64,000 bases of DNA from Verrucomicrobiota bacterium (GTDB lineage: Bacteria > Verrucomicrobiota > Kiritimatiellia > CAIQIC01 > JAGNIJ01), in the NCBI GenBank assembly GCA_022710725.1, contig JAKLGK010000002.1, positions 186,001 to 250,000 on the forward strand, in the 5' to 3' direction. Both the position numbers and the translations under genes were made by a program. This document shows positions 23,723-31,366 of the stretch, one piece after another. Each line of letters opens with the position of its first letter. The stretch's first letter is position 1. The notes beneath the pieces were generated by a model. It ran no database searches. It was not told where the DNA came from and was given only the letters and a program-made list of their open reading frames with translations.

Positions 23723-23766
23723 TGCGTAACAAATCGCTTCACACGTGTGAATATTATTGTTACGCA
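23723..23766. promoter_or_regulatory. 44-bp two-tier palindromic operator candidate
   Basis: A perfect 14-bp palindrome TTCACACGTGTGAA (23738-23751) is flanked at equal 5-bp distances by TGCGTAACAA (23723-23732) and its reverse complement TTGTTACGCA (23757-23766); 34 of 44 positions obey one dyad centred at 23744.5. It sits between the divergent acnA and outer-membrane-protein genes, about 94 bp from acnA and 207 bp from the other start. The two tiers could bind two dimers of one regulator or a tetramer. Confidence 0.65.
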
Positions 23767-23972
23767 TTCAATACGGGGAAGGCGGTGCGGCTGCATCGGC
23801 CGGTCGCTTCGCGGCGGCCGCGCCCGGCGGTCGGCGCGGCCCGGCGGGGGCCTCCGCGCGCCGGAGAACCCGCGAACCTCTTTTTTTTGTAGCATTTGAG
23901 GGGAAGGCTCATTATGGTGTCGGGAAATACAGGAGCGGCCATAAAGCAACCTGCACCACGGGGAGAAACATC
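23767..23972. other. GC-rich leader region before the outer-membrane barrel gene
   Basis: The remainder of the 343-bp gap 23630-23972 is a very GC-rich block (about 23795-23875) with a small CTCCG/CGGAG hairpin, then T8 at 23881-23888 and a GGGGAGA ribosome site before ATG 23973. I see no convincing promoter hexamers, and the T-run is too far from the hairpin to be a standard terminator. Confidence 0.4.
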
Positions 23973-24716
23973 ATGATCCGCAAAGCACTGCTTGTCCTCG
24001 CCTTAGTGTCCCTGACCGCCGGCGTGAGCCGCGGCGAATCCAGCCGGCTGATGCTGTCGGTCGAAAACAAGATGCCCGCCCTGCACCACCTGGAACTCGG
24101 GGCCCTGGCCCAGTACGAGGACGTGCCGGCCGTCTTCCCCGCCTGGAGCGATTCGGAAGCCTACCTGGTGGAGCCGTACGCGCGCTTCGGCCTGTTCCGC
24201 AATTTTACCGTCTTCACTCGCGTCCCGTACGCGGCCGTCGAGCCGGATTCCGGGGATTCATACGATGGGCTGGGCGATGTCTCGGCCGGTTTCGAACTCG
24301 TGGCCTTCGAGGACTACTTCGACTTCCCCTACATCATTCCTCATGCGGAAGTCATCTTCGACACGGCCGACGAAGGCCTGGGGTATGGCGACACCCGCCT
24401 GCTGGGCGGCGTGGCGATCGGCACCGTGGTGGATGACCAGTGGCATTATGTGCTCGACGTCGGTTACATGTCCTCCGATGACGATGACGACCTGTACCGG
24501 CTGTCCGGCGGCTTCGTCTGGGACCTGAACAAGCAGTGCTCGCTCCTCGCGGAAGGCCTCGTCACGGGCGAGGACTACGAGGACAACAGCTACACGCTCT
24601 ACGGGCAGGGCGGCATCAGCTACCGTCCGTTCGAGGAACTGTCCTACGTCTTCTACGCGGGCACGGGCGACGCGGTCGATTTCTCCGCCGCGCTGAAGAT
24701 CGCGTACAGTTTCTAA
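23973..24716 (+). CDS. Outer-membrane beta-barrel protein (transporter-like)
   Basis: 247 residues from ATG at 23973 (GGGGAGA upstream); the frame is open further upstream but through the GC-rich leader. Residues 1-22 are a signal peptide (ALLVLALVSLTAGVSRG). The mature part consists of alternating short strands ending in aromatic residues: YARFGLFRNFTVFTRVPYAA, YDGLGDVSAGFELVAFEDYF, LLGGVAIGTVVDDQWHYVLD, CSLLAEGLVTGEDYEDNSYT, GQGGISYRPFEELSYVFYAG, with a C-terminal AALKIAYSF that ends in Phe as in proteins inserted by the BAM complex. It resembles small MetA/phenol-pathway-like barrels. The cargo is unknown. Confidence 0.8.
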   Translation: MIRKALLVLALVSLTAGVSRGESSRLMLSVENKMPALHHLELGALAQYEDVPAVFPAWSDSEAYLVEPYARFGLFRNFTVFTRVPYAAVEPDSGDSYDGLGDVSAGFELVAFEDYFDFPYIIPHAEVIFDTADEGLGYGDTRLLGGVAIGTVVDDQWHYVLDVGYMSSDDDDDLYRLSGGFVWDLNKQCSLLAEGLVTGEDYEDNSYTLYGQGGISYRPFEELSYVFYAGTGDAVDFSAALKIAYSF

Positions 24717-24741
24717 CCTCCGATTCGCGGGAGGGCGGGGC

Positions 24742-25041
24742 ATGAACCGGCTGACGTCTCCCTACCGGTGCCACCTGTTCATTTGCGGCAACGACCGCCA
24801 GGGCGCGCGCAAGTCGTGCGCCGACGGCGGGGCGGGCCCGGCGATCAAGGATATCCTCAAGGACCAGGTCGCCGCCCGCGGCTGGAAGGGGCCGGTGCGC
24901 GTGTCGCAGAGCGGCTGCCTCGGCCTGTGCGAGCGCGGCCCCAACGTGATGATCTATCCCCAGGGCCTCTGGTTCAGCGCCGTCACGCCCGCCGACGCGG
25001 ACGCCATCCTGGCCGAGGTCGAAAAGCTGCTCAAGGGGTAG
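24742..25041 (+). CDS. Thioredoxin-fold [2Fe-2S] ferredoxin
   Basis: 99 residues. Four cysteines occur in the order and context of the NuoE/shethna-type thioredoxin-like ferredoxins: CHLFICGNDRQG near the N-terminus, KSCADGG, and SQSGCLGLCERGPNVMIYPQ, the last being the most diagnostic. The C-terminal helix (ADADAILAEVEKLLKG) closes the domain. The protein should carry one 2Fe-2S cluster and serve as a soluble electron carrier or a subunit of a hydrogenase or dehydrogenase, though none is encoded here. Its TAG stop lies in the outer stem of a symmetric hairpin element shared with the convergent rfbC gene. Confidence 0.9.
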   Translation: MNRLTSPYRCHLFICGNDRQGARKSCADGGAGPAIKDILKDQVAARGWKGPVRVSQSGCLGLCERGPNVMIYPQGLWFSAVTPADADAILAEVEKLLKG

Positions 25042-25097
25042 GGCGCGTTGAATCCACGCGCCGGACAGACGGCGGCTTGAGCCAAGCCGCCCTACCC
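25036..25097. repeat. Symmetric two-hairpin element spanning two convergent stop codons
   Basis: An outer stem GGGTAGGG (25036-25043)/CCCTACCC (25090-25097) encloses hairpin 1 (25042-25048 with 25056-25062, GGCGCGT/ACGCGCC) and hairpin 2 (25071-25079 with 25083-25091, GGCGGCTTG/CAAGCCGCC, loop AGC). The TAG of the ferredoxin and the TAG of rfbC are the same position in each half of the outer stem. It could serve as a bidirectional RNA end or be a REP-like mobile palindrome. Confidence 0.75.
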
Positions 25098-25652
25098 GAA
25101 CACGGGCAATTCCGACTCCGGCAGGTCCGCCAGCTTCGGCAGGCGCCCGTCCTTCGACGACAGCAGGAAATCCTTCCCCGGCCAGTGTATGCCGATCGCC
25201 GGGTCCGACCACAGGATCCCGCGGTCGTCGGCGGGGTCGTAAAAGTCCGTGCACTTGTACAGGAAGTCCGCCTGCTCGCTCACCACGCAGAAGCCGTGCG
25301 CGAAGCCCTCGGGGATGAACAGCTGGCGGCGGTTGTCGCCGGAGAGCACCATGCCGAATCCTTTCCCGAAGTGCGGGCTGCCGCGCCGGATATCCACCGC
25401 CACGTCGAAGACCTCGCCGGCCATCACCATCACCAGCTTGGCCTGCGGCCGGCGCAGCTGGTAGTGCAGGCCCCGCAGCGTGCCGCGGCCGGAGCGCGAG
25501 AAGTTGTCCTGCACGAACTCGCGGTCCAGGCCGAGCGGGCGGTACTTGTCGCGGTGGAACGTCTCCATGAAGAAGCCGCGCGAGTCGCCGAACCGGTCCG
25601 GCTGGAAGACGAGCACGCCGGGCAGCGGGGTCTTTTCGCATTGCAGGGACAT
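25092..25652 (-). CDS. rfbC: dTDP-4-dehydrorhamnose 3,5-epimerase
   Basis: 186 residues from ATG at 25652, two bases after the rfbA stop. The cupin fold is typical: DRFGDSRGFFMETFHRDKY, the catalytic-histidine segment TLRGLHYQLRRPQAKLVMVM, EVFDVAVDIRRGSPHFGKG, FIPEGFAHGFCVVSE (second metal-free active-site stretch) and YDPADDRGILWSDPAIGIHW. It epimerises C3 and C5 of the 4-keto sugar in L-rhamnose synthesis. It is the last gene of rfbD-rfbB-rfbA-rfbC, and its stop codon lies in a palindromic element. Confidence 0.97.
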   Translation of the reverse strand: MSLQCEKTPLPGVLVFQPDRFGDSRGFFMETFHRDKYRPLGLDREFVQDNFSRSGRGTLRGLHYQLRRPQAKLVMVMAGEVFDVAVDIRRGSPHFGKGFGMVLSGDNRRQLFIPEGFAHGFCVVSEQADFLYKCTDFYDPADDRGILWSDPAIGIHWPGKDFLLSSKDGRLPKLADLPESELPVFG

Positions 25653-25654
25653 GG

Positions 25655-26530
25655 TCAGCCTTCCGTCCCCGCGGCGATGCGCGCCAGGTAGCGGCCGTAC
25701 TCGTTCTTCATCATGTCCGACGCCAGCCGCCGGAGCTGGGCGGCGTCGATGTAGCCGAGCCGGAAGGCGATCTCCTCGATGCAGGCGATCTTGAGCCCCT
25801 GCCGGTCCTCGATGGTCTGCACGAAGTTCGAGGCCTGCTGCAGCGACTCGTGCGTGCCGGTGTCCAGCCACGCGAACCCGCGTCCGAGCAGCTCCACGCG
25901 CAGCGTCCCGCGGCGGAGGTACGCGAGGTTGAGGTCCGTGATCTCCAGCTCGCCGCGGGCCGACGGCTTGAGCTCCGCCGCGACGTCCGCCGCCGAGCCG
26001 TCGTAAAAGTATAGCCCCGGCACGGCGTACCGGGACCTGGGTTTCGCCGGCTTCTCCTCGATGCCGAGCACCCGGCCCGTCGGGTCGAACTCCACCACGC
26101 CGTATCGCTCGGGGTCCTTGACGGGGTAGCCGAAGATCAGCCCCCCCTCCGTCAGCCGGCCGGCGGCGCGGCAGATTTCCTGCAGGCCGTGGCCGTAGAA
26201 GATGTTGTCGCCCAGGATCAGCGCCGACGGGCTGCCGGCGAGGAACGCGCGCCCGATGAGGAACGCCTGGGCCAGGCCGTCGGGCCGGGGCTGCTCGGCG
26301 TACGCGAAGCGCAGGCCGATCTGCGAGCCGTCGCCCAGCAGCGCCCGGAAGCGGGGCAGGTCCTCGGGGGTGGAGATGACCAGGATGTCCCGGATCCCCG
26401 CGAGCATCAGCACGGAGAGCGGGTAGTAGATCATCGGCTTGTCGTAGACCGGCAGGAGCTGCTTGCTCACCGCCCGCGTGATCGGGTAGAGCCGCGTCCC
26501 CGAGCCGCCCGCCAGGATGATGCCTTTCAT
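25655..26530 (-). CDS. rfbA: Glucose-1-phosphate thymidylyltransferase
   Basis: 291 residues. ATG at 26530 (GGGAGCACGGC upstream) fits the family N-terminus [20 protein letters not shown]; an upstream in-frame ATG at 26551 lies in the palindromic repeat. Nucleotide-binding [30 protein letters not shown], the [14 protein letters not shown] metal-site motif, and [19 protein letters not shown] are all present. The enzyme makes dTDP-glucose, the entry point to dTDP-rhamnose. An unusual feature is the 95-bp gap to rfbB filled with three palindromes, the only break in an otherwise tightly coupled operon. Confidence 0.97.
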   Translation of the reverse strand: MKGIILAGGSGTRLYPITRAVSKQLLPVYDKPMIYYPLSVLMLAGIRDILVISTPEDLPRFRALLGDGSQIGLRFAYAEQPRPDGLAQAFLIGRAFLAGSPSALILGDNIFYGHGLQEICRAAGRLTEGGLIFGYPVKDPERYGVVEFDPTGRVLGIEEKPAKPRSRYAVPGLYFYDGSAADVAAELKPSARGELEITDLNLAYLRRGTLRVELLGRGFAWLDTGTHESLQQASNFVQTIEDRQGLKIACIEEIAFRLGYIDAAQLRRLASDMMKNEYGRYLARIAAGTEG

Positions 26531-26543
26531 GCCGTGCTCCCGG

Positions 26544-26625
26544 TTTTCCAATCATTGGAAAAACCACGCCCATTTTTTCCAATCATTGGAAAAAAAGCGA
26601 GCCGAGTTTTCCAAACATTGGAAAA
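26544..26625. repeat. Three TTTTCCAATCATTGGAAAA palindromes at 31-32-bp spacing
   Basis: Palindromes at 26544-26562 (TTTTCCAATCATTGGAAAA), 26573-26595 (same core with two more A/T pairs on each side) and 26607-26625 (one central variant, CCAAACATTGG). Centres are 31 and 32 bp apart, about three helical turns, so all present the same face. They lie between rfbB and rfbA inside the operon, starting immediately after the rfbB stop. Confidence 0.85.
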
Positions 26626-27681
26626 TCAGCCGTAGTGCGCCTTGATCCACCGCTGGTACTCGCCGGTGCGCACCTGGTCCACCCACTCGCGGTGCTCCAT
26701 GTACCACCGGACGGTCTTGCGCAGGCCGGTCTCGAACGACTCCTCCGGCCGCCAGCCCAGCTCGCGCTCGATCCGCGAGCAGTCGATCGCGTAGCGCCGG
26801 TCGTGGCCCGGCCGGTCCTTGACGAAGGCGATCAGCTCGCGCCGCGGCTTCCCGCCCGGCCGCGGCCCGGCCAGCTCGTCCACCAGGTCGCAGACCAGGC
26901 CGACGACGTCGAGGTTCGGCCTCTCGCTCCGGCCGCCGACGTTGTAGGTGCGGCCCGGCGCGCCCCGCGTCAGCACGCGCCAGATCGCGGTGCAGTGATC
27001 GCGGACATAGAGCCAGTCGCGGACGTTCTTTCCGTCGCCGTAGACGGGGAGCGGCTTGCCCTCGAGGGCGTTGAGGATCATCAGGGAGATCAGCTTCTCG
27101 GGGAACTGGTACGGCCCGTAGTTGTTCGAGCAATTGGAGATCGTGATCGGCAGGCCGTAGGTCTCGTGCCAGGCGCGGGCGAGGTGGTCGGACGCCGCCT
27201 TGGACGCGGAGTAGGGGCTGTTGGGCCGGTACGGCGTGTCCTCGGTGAAGTATCCGGTCGGGCCGAGCGAGCCGAAGACCTCGTCCGTGCTGACGTGGTG
27301 GAAGCGCGCGATCCGGTCCCGCCGCTCGCGGAACAGCTCGAGCAGGACGTGCGTGCCGACGACGTTGGTCTGGATGAAATCGTCGGGCCGGACGATGGAG
27401 CGGTCCACGTGCGACTCGGCGGCGAAGTGGCCGATCGCGTCCACGCCGTGCGCGTCCAGCGCGCGGGCCATGGCCGGGCGGTCGACGATGTCGGCGCGCA
27501 CGAGGACATAGCGGCCGGGGAACCGCTTCTCGATGTCCGCCAGGCTCAAGGGGTTGGCGGCGTAGGTGAGCTTGTCCACGTTGATCACGCGGCCGGTGAA
27601 GCCGGGGGCCTCCTCGAGCAGGTAGCGGATGAAGTTGGCGCCGATGAAGCCGCAGCCGCCGGTGACGAGCAGATTGTTCAT
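26626..27681 (-). CDS. rfbB: dTDP-glucose 4,6-dehydratase
   Basis: 351 residues from ATG at 27681, overlapping rfbD by four bases. Extended SDR features: VTGGCGFIGANFIRYLL (NAD-binding), AAESHVDRSI, VSTDEVFGSLG with the TDE catalytic residues, and PYSASKAASDHLARAWHETY with the YxxxK pair. NNYGPYQFPEKLISLMI and VRDWLYVRDHCTAI are family hallmarks. It converts dTDP-glucose to the 4-keto-6-deoxy sugar. Position second in rfbDBAC with coupling to rfbD indicates coordinated expression. Confidence 0.97.
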   Translation of the reverse strand: MNNLLVTGGCGFIGANFIRYLLEEAPGFTGRVINVDKLTYAANPLSLADIEKRFPGRYVLVRADIVDRPAMARALDAHGVDAIGHFAAESHVDRSIVRPDDFIQTNVVGTHVLLELFRERRDRIARFHHVSTDEVFGSLGPTGYFTEDTPYRPNSPYSASKAASDHLARAWHETYGLPITISNCSNNYGPYQFPEKLISLMILNALEGKPLPVYGDGKNVRDWLYVRDHCTAIWRVLTRGAPGRTYNVGGRSERPNLDVVGLVCDLVDELAGPRPGGKPRRELIAFVKDRPGHDRRYAIDCSRIERELGWRPEESFETGLRKTVRWYMEHREWVDQVRTGEYQRWIKAHYG

Positions 27682-28565
27682 GCCTTCGCCTCCCTCGCTT
27701 CCCGGAGCCATCGCTCGCCGTGGAGCCGCGCGAATTCCGCCAGGTCCTCCGCCCACGGCCGCATGACCTGCAGGCCCTCGGCCTTCAGCCGCGCGTTCTC
27801 CAGGACCGAGTTGCGCGGGCGCGGCGCCGGGCGCGGATACTCGGTCGCCGGGCACGGCTCCACGCGGGCCGGCACGTTCAGGAGCCGGAGGAACTCCGCG
27901 GCGAAATCGAACCACGTGCAGGCCCCTTCGCCGGCGGCATGATACAGGCCGCGGGCGCCGCCTTCCAGCGCCTTCCGGATCTGCCGGGCCAGGCGCCAGG
28001 ACCACGTGGGCGAGCCGAACTGGTCGTTGACGACGCGCAGGGGGGCGCCGGGATTCGACACCGCGCGGCCGAGGATGGCGCGCAGGAAGCCGCGGCTGCT
28101 CGCGCCGTAGAGCCAGGCCGTGCGCAGGATGAGGTGCCGCTCCGTGGCCCGCCGCACCGCCTCCTCGCCCTCGAGCTTGGTGCGCCCGTACACGGAGGCC
28201 GGGCCGGTCGGATCGGTCTCGACGTAGGGGCGGGGCGGGGGGCGCCGGCCGTCGAAGACGTAGTCCGTCGAGACGTGGACGAGCAGCCCGCCGTGGCGCT
28301 CGACGTATTCCGCCAGCACGCGCGGGCCGTCCGCGTTGGCGCGCCGGGCGGCCTCCCGGTCGGTCTCGGCCCGGTCCACCTGCGTGTAGGCCGCGGCGTT
28401 GATCACCGCGTCGGGCTTGAAGGCGGAGAGCGTCCGCTCCACCGCGCCCGCGTCGGCGATGTCGAGGTCCGGCAGGTCCAGGCCGGCCACCTCCGCGAGG
28501 GAGGCGAAGACGTCCAGGCTGTCCCGGCCCAGCTGGCCCTTCGATCCCGTGACGAATATTCTCAT
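27678..28565 (-). CDS. rfbD: dTDP-4-dehydrorhamnose reductase
   Basis: 295 residues from ATG at 28565, the start of the Rossmann motif MRIFVTGSKGQLGRDSLDVF. AINAAAYTQVDRAE-type residues (VINAAAYTQVDRAETDREAA), STDYVFDG and ASVYGRTKLEGEEAV mark the RmlD group of reductases, and NDQFGSPTW is the family's substrate loop. It reduces the 4-keto group to give dTDP-L-rhamnose. It is the first gene of rfbDBAC. The promoter is so close to the ATG that the mRNA leader would be only a few bases. Confidence 0.96.
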   Translation of the reverse strand: MRIFVTGSKGQLGRDSLDVFASLAEVAGLDLPDLDIADAGAVERTLSAFKPDAVINAAAYTQVDRAETDREAARRANADGPRVLAEYVERHGGLLVHVSTDYVFDGRRPPPRPYVETDPTGPASVYGRTKLEGEEAVRRATERHLILRTAWLYGASSRGFLRAILGRAVSNPGAPLRVVNDQFGSPTWSWRLARQIRKALEGGARGLYHAAGEGACTWFDFAAEFLRLLNVPARVEPCPATEYPRPAPRPRNSVLENARLKAEGLQVMRPWAEDLAEFARLHGERWLREAREAKA

Positions 28566-28575
28566 GCGGGGCGCC

Positions 28576-28604
28576 AGTCTACGCGAGGCGCGCGGCAAAA
28601 GCCA
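28576..28604 (-). promoter_or_regulatory. Predicted promoter of rfbDBAC
   Basis: On the minus strand TGGCTT (28604-28599), a 17-bp spacer and TAGACT (28581-28576), ten bases before the rfbD ATG. The -35 element is weak; no ribosome site is visible. Confidence 0.4.
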
Positions 28605-28614
28605 GCGGAAGAAC

Positions 28615-28642
28615 TTGATTCGGGCCGCGCGCGTGCTAGCGT
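28615..28642 (+). promoter_or_regulatory. Predicted promoter of the EF-Tu-domain-like gene
   Basis: TTGATT (28615-28620), a 16-bp spacer and TAGCGT (28637-28642) precede the GGGAGG ribosome site and ATG 28669. It is back-to-back with the rfbDBAC promoter. Confidence 0.4.
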
Positions 28643-28668
28643 GGTGGCGTGCACACGGGAGGTGCTCC

Positions 28669-28926
28669 ATGTCAACGGAAATTGAAATCGGAACGATCAC
28701 GCATTACTTCGGTCACTTGAACGTGGCGGCGATCAAGCTGACGGCCTCGCTGGCGGTCGGCGACACACTGCGCATCAGGGGCCACACGTCCGACCTGACG
28801 GTGACGGTGGACTCCATCCAGATCGAGCACAAGTCCGTGCAGAAGGCGGCGCAGGGCGACAACGTCGGCATCACGGTGCCGGGCCACGTGCGCGAGCACG
28901 ACAAGGTCTACAAGGTCGCGCCCTGA
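28669..28926 (+). CDS. Stand-alone EF-Tu domain-2-like small protein
   Basis: 85 residues. The whole protein reads as one translation-factor beta-barrel domain: IGTITHYFGHLNVAAIKLT, LAVGDTLRIRGHTSDLTVTV, DSIQIEHKSVQKAAQGDNVG and ITVPGHVREHDKVYKV. In EF-Tu, IF2 and SelB this barrel (domain 2) contacts the acceptor end of tRNA; here it has no GTPase domain. Similar short proteins exist in several phyla, sometimes fused to U32 peptidases, with unknown function. A strong GGGAGG site precedes the ATG. The malic enzyme gene follows after eight bases, so both may be transcribed together. Confidence 0.8.
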   Translation: MSTEIEIGTITHYFGHLNVAAIKLTASLAVGDTLRIRGHTSDLTVTVDSIQIEHKSVQKAAQGDNVGITVPGHVREHDKVYKVAP

Positions 28927-28934
28927 CCGGCCGG

Positions 28935-30407
28935 ATGGAACGGATGGATGCCCTGGACCTGAAACTGGACCGGCTCGACCGGTCCTTCCCCCCCGATTTC
29001 ACCCCCGAGCAGGTGGCCCGGGGCAAGACGCTTTTCTTCAAGCGGCTCGCCCTCTCCGCGCACCGCTTCTACGGCGGCAAGATGCAGACCGTCCCCCGGG
29101 TCGCCGCCTTCGGCTTCAACTGGTTCAACGTCTGGTACACCCCCGGCGTGTCGGCCGTCTCGACGACCATCCGCGACGACCACGAGGCCTCCTACGATCT
29201 CTCCAACCGCGGCAACCTGGTCGCCGTGGTCAGCGACTCCTCGCGCGTGCTGGGGGACGGCGACGTGTCCCCGTCCGGCGGCCTGGGCGTGATGGAGGGC
29301 AAGGCCTTCCTGATGAAGATGCTCGGCGGCGTCGACGCCGCGGCCCTCTGCATGGACAGCCGCGGCCCGGACGGGAAGCACGACCCCGACGCCATCATCG
29401 ACTTCGTCCGCCGCCTGCAGCCCTCATTCGGCGCGGTCAACCTCGAGGACATCGCCCAGCCCAATTGCTACCGCGTGCTCGACGTCCTGCGCGAGTCGTG
29501 CGAGATCCCCGTCTGGCACGACGACGCCCAGGGCACCGGCTGCGTCACGCTCGCCGGCCTGCTCAACGCCCTGAAGGTGGCGGGCAAGGAGCTGGCGTCG
29601 GCCCGGATCGTCCTCTACGGGGCGGGCGCATCGAACACCACCATCGCCCGGCTGATCCTCGGCGCGGGCGGCGATCCCGGCCGGCTGATCCTGTTCGACA
29701 CGCAGGGCTCGCTCGGCCGGCACCGCGAGGACATCCGCGCCGACGCGCGGTTTTACCGAAAGTGGGAGCTGTGCGAGCGGACCAACCCGGGCGGCGTGCG
29801 GACCGTGGAGGAGGCCGTGCGGGGGGCGGACGCGCTGATCGCGCTGTCCAAGCCGGGGCCCGGCACGGTCAAGCCGGGCTGGATCCGCGCCATGGGCCCG
29901 CGCGCGATCGTCTTCGCCTGCGCGAACCCCGTGCCGGAGATCTACCCGCATGCCGCGAAGGAGGCCGGCGCCTTCGTCGTGGCCACCGGGCGCGGCGACT
30001 TCCCGAACCAGGTGAACAACTCGCTGGGCTTCCCCGCCATCCTCAAGGGCGCGCTGCTGGTCCGCGCGCGCAAGATCACCGACGGCATGGCCATCGCCGC
30101 GGCGCGCTCGCTGGCGCAGTTCGCGGAAAAGAAGGGCCTTTCGCCGGAGCACATCATCCCGACGATGGAGGAGGCCGGGGTCTTCCCGCAGGAGGCCGCC
30201 GATGTCGCCATGCAGGCCGTCCGCGACGGCGTGGCCGGCCGGGCGCTCTCCCGCGAGGAAGTGTACCGTCGCACGGAGGAGGGCATCCGGGACGCCCGCC
30301 GGCTGCTCGACCTGATGCTGGAGCAGAAACTGGTTTCTCGTCCGCCGCCCGAGTTGCTACGGGATGCGTTGGAGGGCGCCGTCGCCGAGGTCCGAGGCGC
30401 GCGCTAA
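28935..30407 (+). CDS. Malic enzyme (malate dehydrogenase, oxaloacetate-decarboxylating)
   Basis: 490 residues. It converts malate to pyruvate and CO2 with reduction of NAD(P). Diagnostic stretches are YTPGVSAVSTTIRDDHEASY, the NLVAVVSDSSRVLGDGDVSP metal/malate site with GGLGVMEGKAFL, FGAVNLEDIAQPNCYRVL, IPVWHDDAQGTGCVTLAGL, the second-domain dinucleotide site VLYGAGASNTTIARLIL, and FACANPVPEIYP. The cofactor preference cannot be set from sequence. An alternative ATG at 28944 is equally possible. The last 51 bases overlap the convergent epimerase gene tail to tail. With PEPCK it gives alternative routes between C4 acids and C3 intermediates. Confidence 0.93.
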   Translation: MERMDALDLKLDRLDRSFPPDFTPEQVARGKTLFFKRLALSAHRFYGGKMQTVPRVAAFGFNWFNVWYTPGVSAVSTTIRDDHEASYDLSNRGNLVAVVSDSSRVLGDGDVSPSGGLGVMEGKAFLMKMLGGVDAAALCMDSRGPDGKHDPDAIIDFVRRLQPSFGAVNLEDIAQPNCYRVLDVLRESCEIPVWHDDAQGTGCVTLAGLLNALKVAGKELASARIVLYGAGASNTTIARLILGAGGDPGRLILFDTQGSLGRHREDIRADARFYRKWELCERTNPGGVRTVEEAVRGADALIALSKPGPGTVKPGWIRAMGPRAIVFACANPVPEIYPHAAKEAGAFVVATGRGDFPNQVNNSLGFPAILKGALLVRARKITDGMAIAAARSLAQFAEKKGLSPEHIIPTMEEAGVFPQEAADVAMQAVRDGVAGRALSREEVYRRTEEGIRDARRLLDLMLEQKLVSRPPPELLRDALEGAVAEVRGAR

Positions 30408-31250
30408 AATCTGCCGGGCGACCGCCGCAAAATCGGTGAACCGGTCGAAACCCGCGAATCGCAGTTTCTCCGTCGACAACTGGGAATTCACCGGCCGGCG
30501 GGCCGGCCTCGGGACGGGCGCCCGGAGCGGGACCAGGTGATCGGCGTTCCGGCCCAGCAGCCGCGCGACCTCCAGCGTCCAGCGATAGCGCGTGGCGCCC
30601 CGCGGCGCGCTGACGTGGAAAACGCCGGCGGCGCTTCGTTCCAGCAGGAACTCGACGGCCGCCACCACGTCCTCGGTCCACGTGGGGAACCGCACCAGCA
30701 CGTCGTCCGCTTCCGCCGGCTTGCCGTCCAGGACCTGCCGGGCTATCTGCAGCACGAAGCCCGACGGGCCGCGGTGCGCCGGCTCGATCCCGATCAGCAG
30801 CGGGATGCGGACGACCAGGCTGTTCGCGCGCGCAAGGGCGAGGTCCTCGGCCGCCGCCTTGGTGCGGCCGTAGACGCTGGCGGGCCGCCGCTCGCGGTCC
30901 TCCCGGTAGGGCGGCGCCTCCCCGTCGAAGACATAGTCCGTGCTGACCAGGACCAGGCGCGCCGCCGGCGGCAGGGCGGCGGCCATCGCGCGCACCGGTT
31001 CGACATTAAGGCGCGCGGCCTCCTCCGGGTGCGCCTCGCAGAAGTCGGGGTCGCGATAGGCGGCGGCATGGATCGCCACGTCGGGCTGCGCCGCGTCCAG
31101 CAGGCAGCGGACCTGCGCGGGCTCGCGCAGGTCCAGCGCGTCGCGCGCGTGCTGGAAGCCCGCGCCCACGACCCGGTGGGCGTGGGCCAGCCGGCGGACG
31201 AGGGCTTCGCCCAGGAACCCGCTGGCGCCGGTGACCAGGATGGTGCTCAT
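30357..31250 (-). CDS. RmlD-like NAD(P)-dependent sugar nucleotide reductase/epimerase
   Basis: 297 residues, an SDR of the extended RmlD-like group: ILVTGASGFLGEALVRRL, IHAAAYRDPDFCEAHPEEAA, VLVSTDYVFDGEAPP and ASVYGRTKAAAEDLAL with the YxxxK pair, then FPTWTEDVVAAVEFLL in place of the RmlD GSPTW loop. It is distinct from rfbD, which is present in this window, so it probably reduces or epimerises another nucleotide sugar, or acts like the MAT2B-type regulatory homologues. Its 3' end overlaps the malic enzyme gene by 51 bp on the opposite strand, and both reading frames keep conserved composition up to their stops. Confidence 0.85.
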   Translation of the reverse strand: MSTILVTGASGFLGEALVRRLAHAHRVVGAGFQHARDALDLREPAQVRCLLDAAQPDVAIHAAAYRDPDFCEAHPEEAARLNVEPVRAMAAALPPAARLVLVSTDYVFDGEAPPYREDRERRPASVYGRTKAAAEDLALARANSLVVRIPLLIGIEPAHRGPSGFVLQIARQVLDGKPAEADDVLVRFPTWTEDVVAAVEFLLERSAAGVFHVSAPRGATRYRWTLEVARLLGRNADHLVPLRAPVPRPARRPVNSQLSTEKLRFAGFDRFTDFAAVARQILARASDLGDGALQRIP

Positions 31251-31308
31251 GGCCGTTCCCGACCGTAACAGATGGCCCCGCGTCCGTGAATCGATTTCGC
31301 GGCCGGGG

Positions 31309-31337
31309 TTGCATTCTCCGCGCGCGACGGGTAGGAT
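31309..31337 (+). promoter_or_regulatory. Predicted promoter of the UDP-glucose dehydrogenase gene
   Basis: TTGCAT (31309-31314), a 17-bp spacer and TAGGAT (31332-31337), 29 bp before the ATG at 31367. A clear match to the TTGCAT/TAnnnT type seen at other genes here. Confidence 0.55.
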
Positions 31338-31366
31338 GCGCCGATTTCCTGATGGAGCGAACGGGC

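Noticed and set aside
23852..23888. Intrinsic terminator (CTCCG/CGGAG hairpin and T8)
   Set aside because: The hairpin and the T-run are 14 bases apart, and no plus-strand gene lies upstream to terminate.
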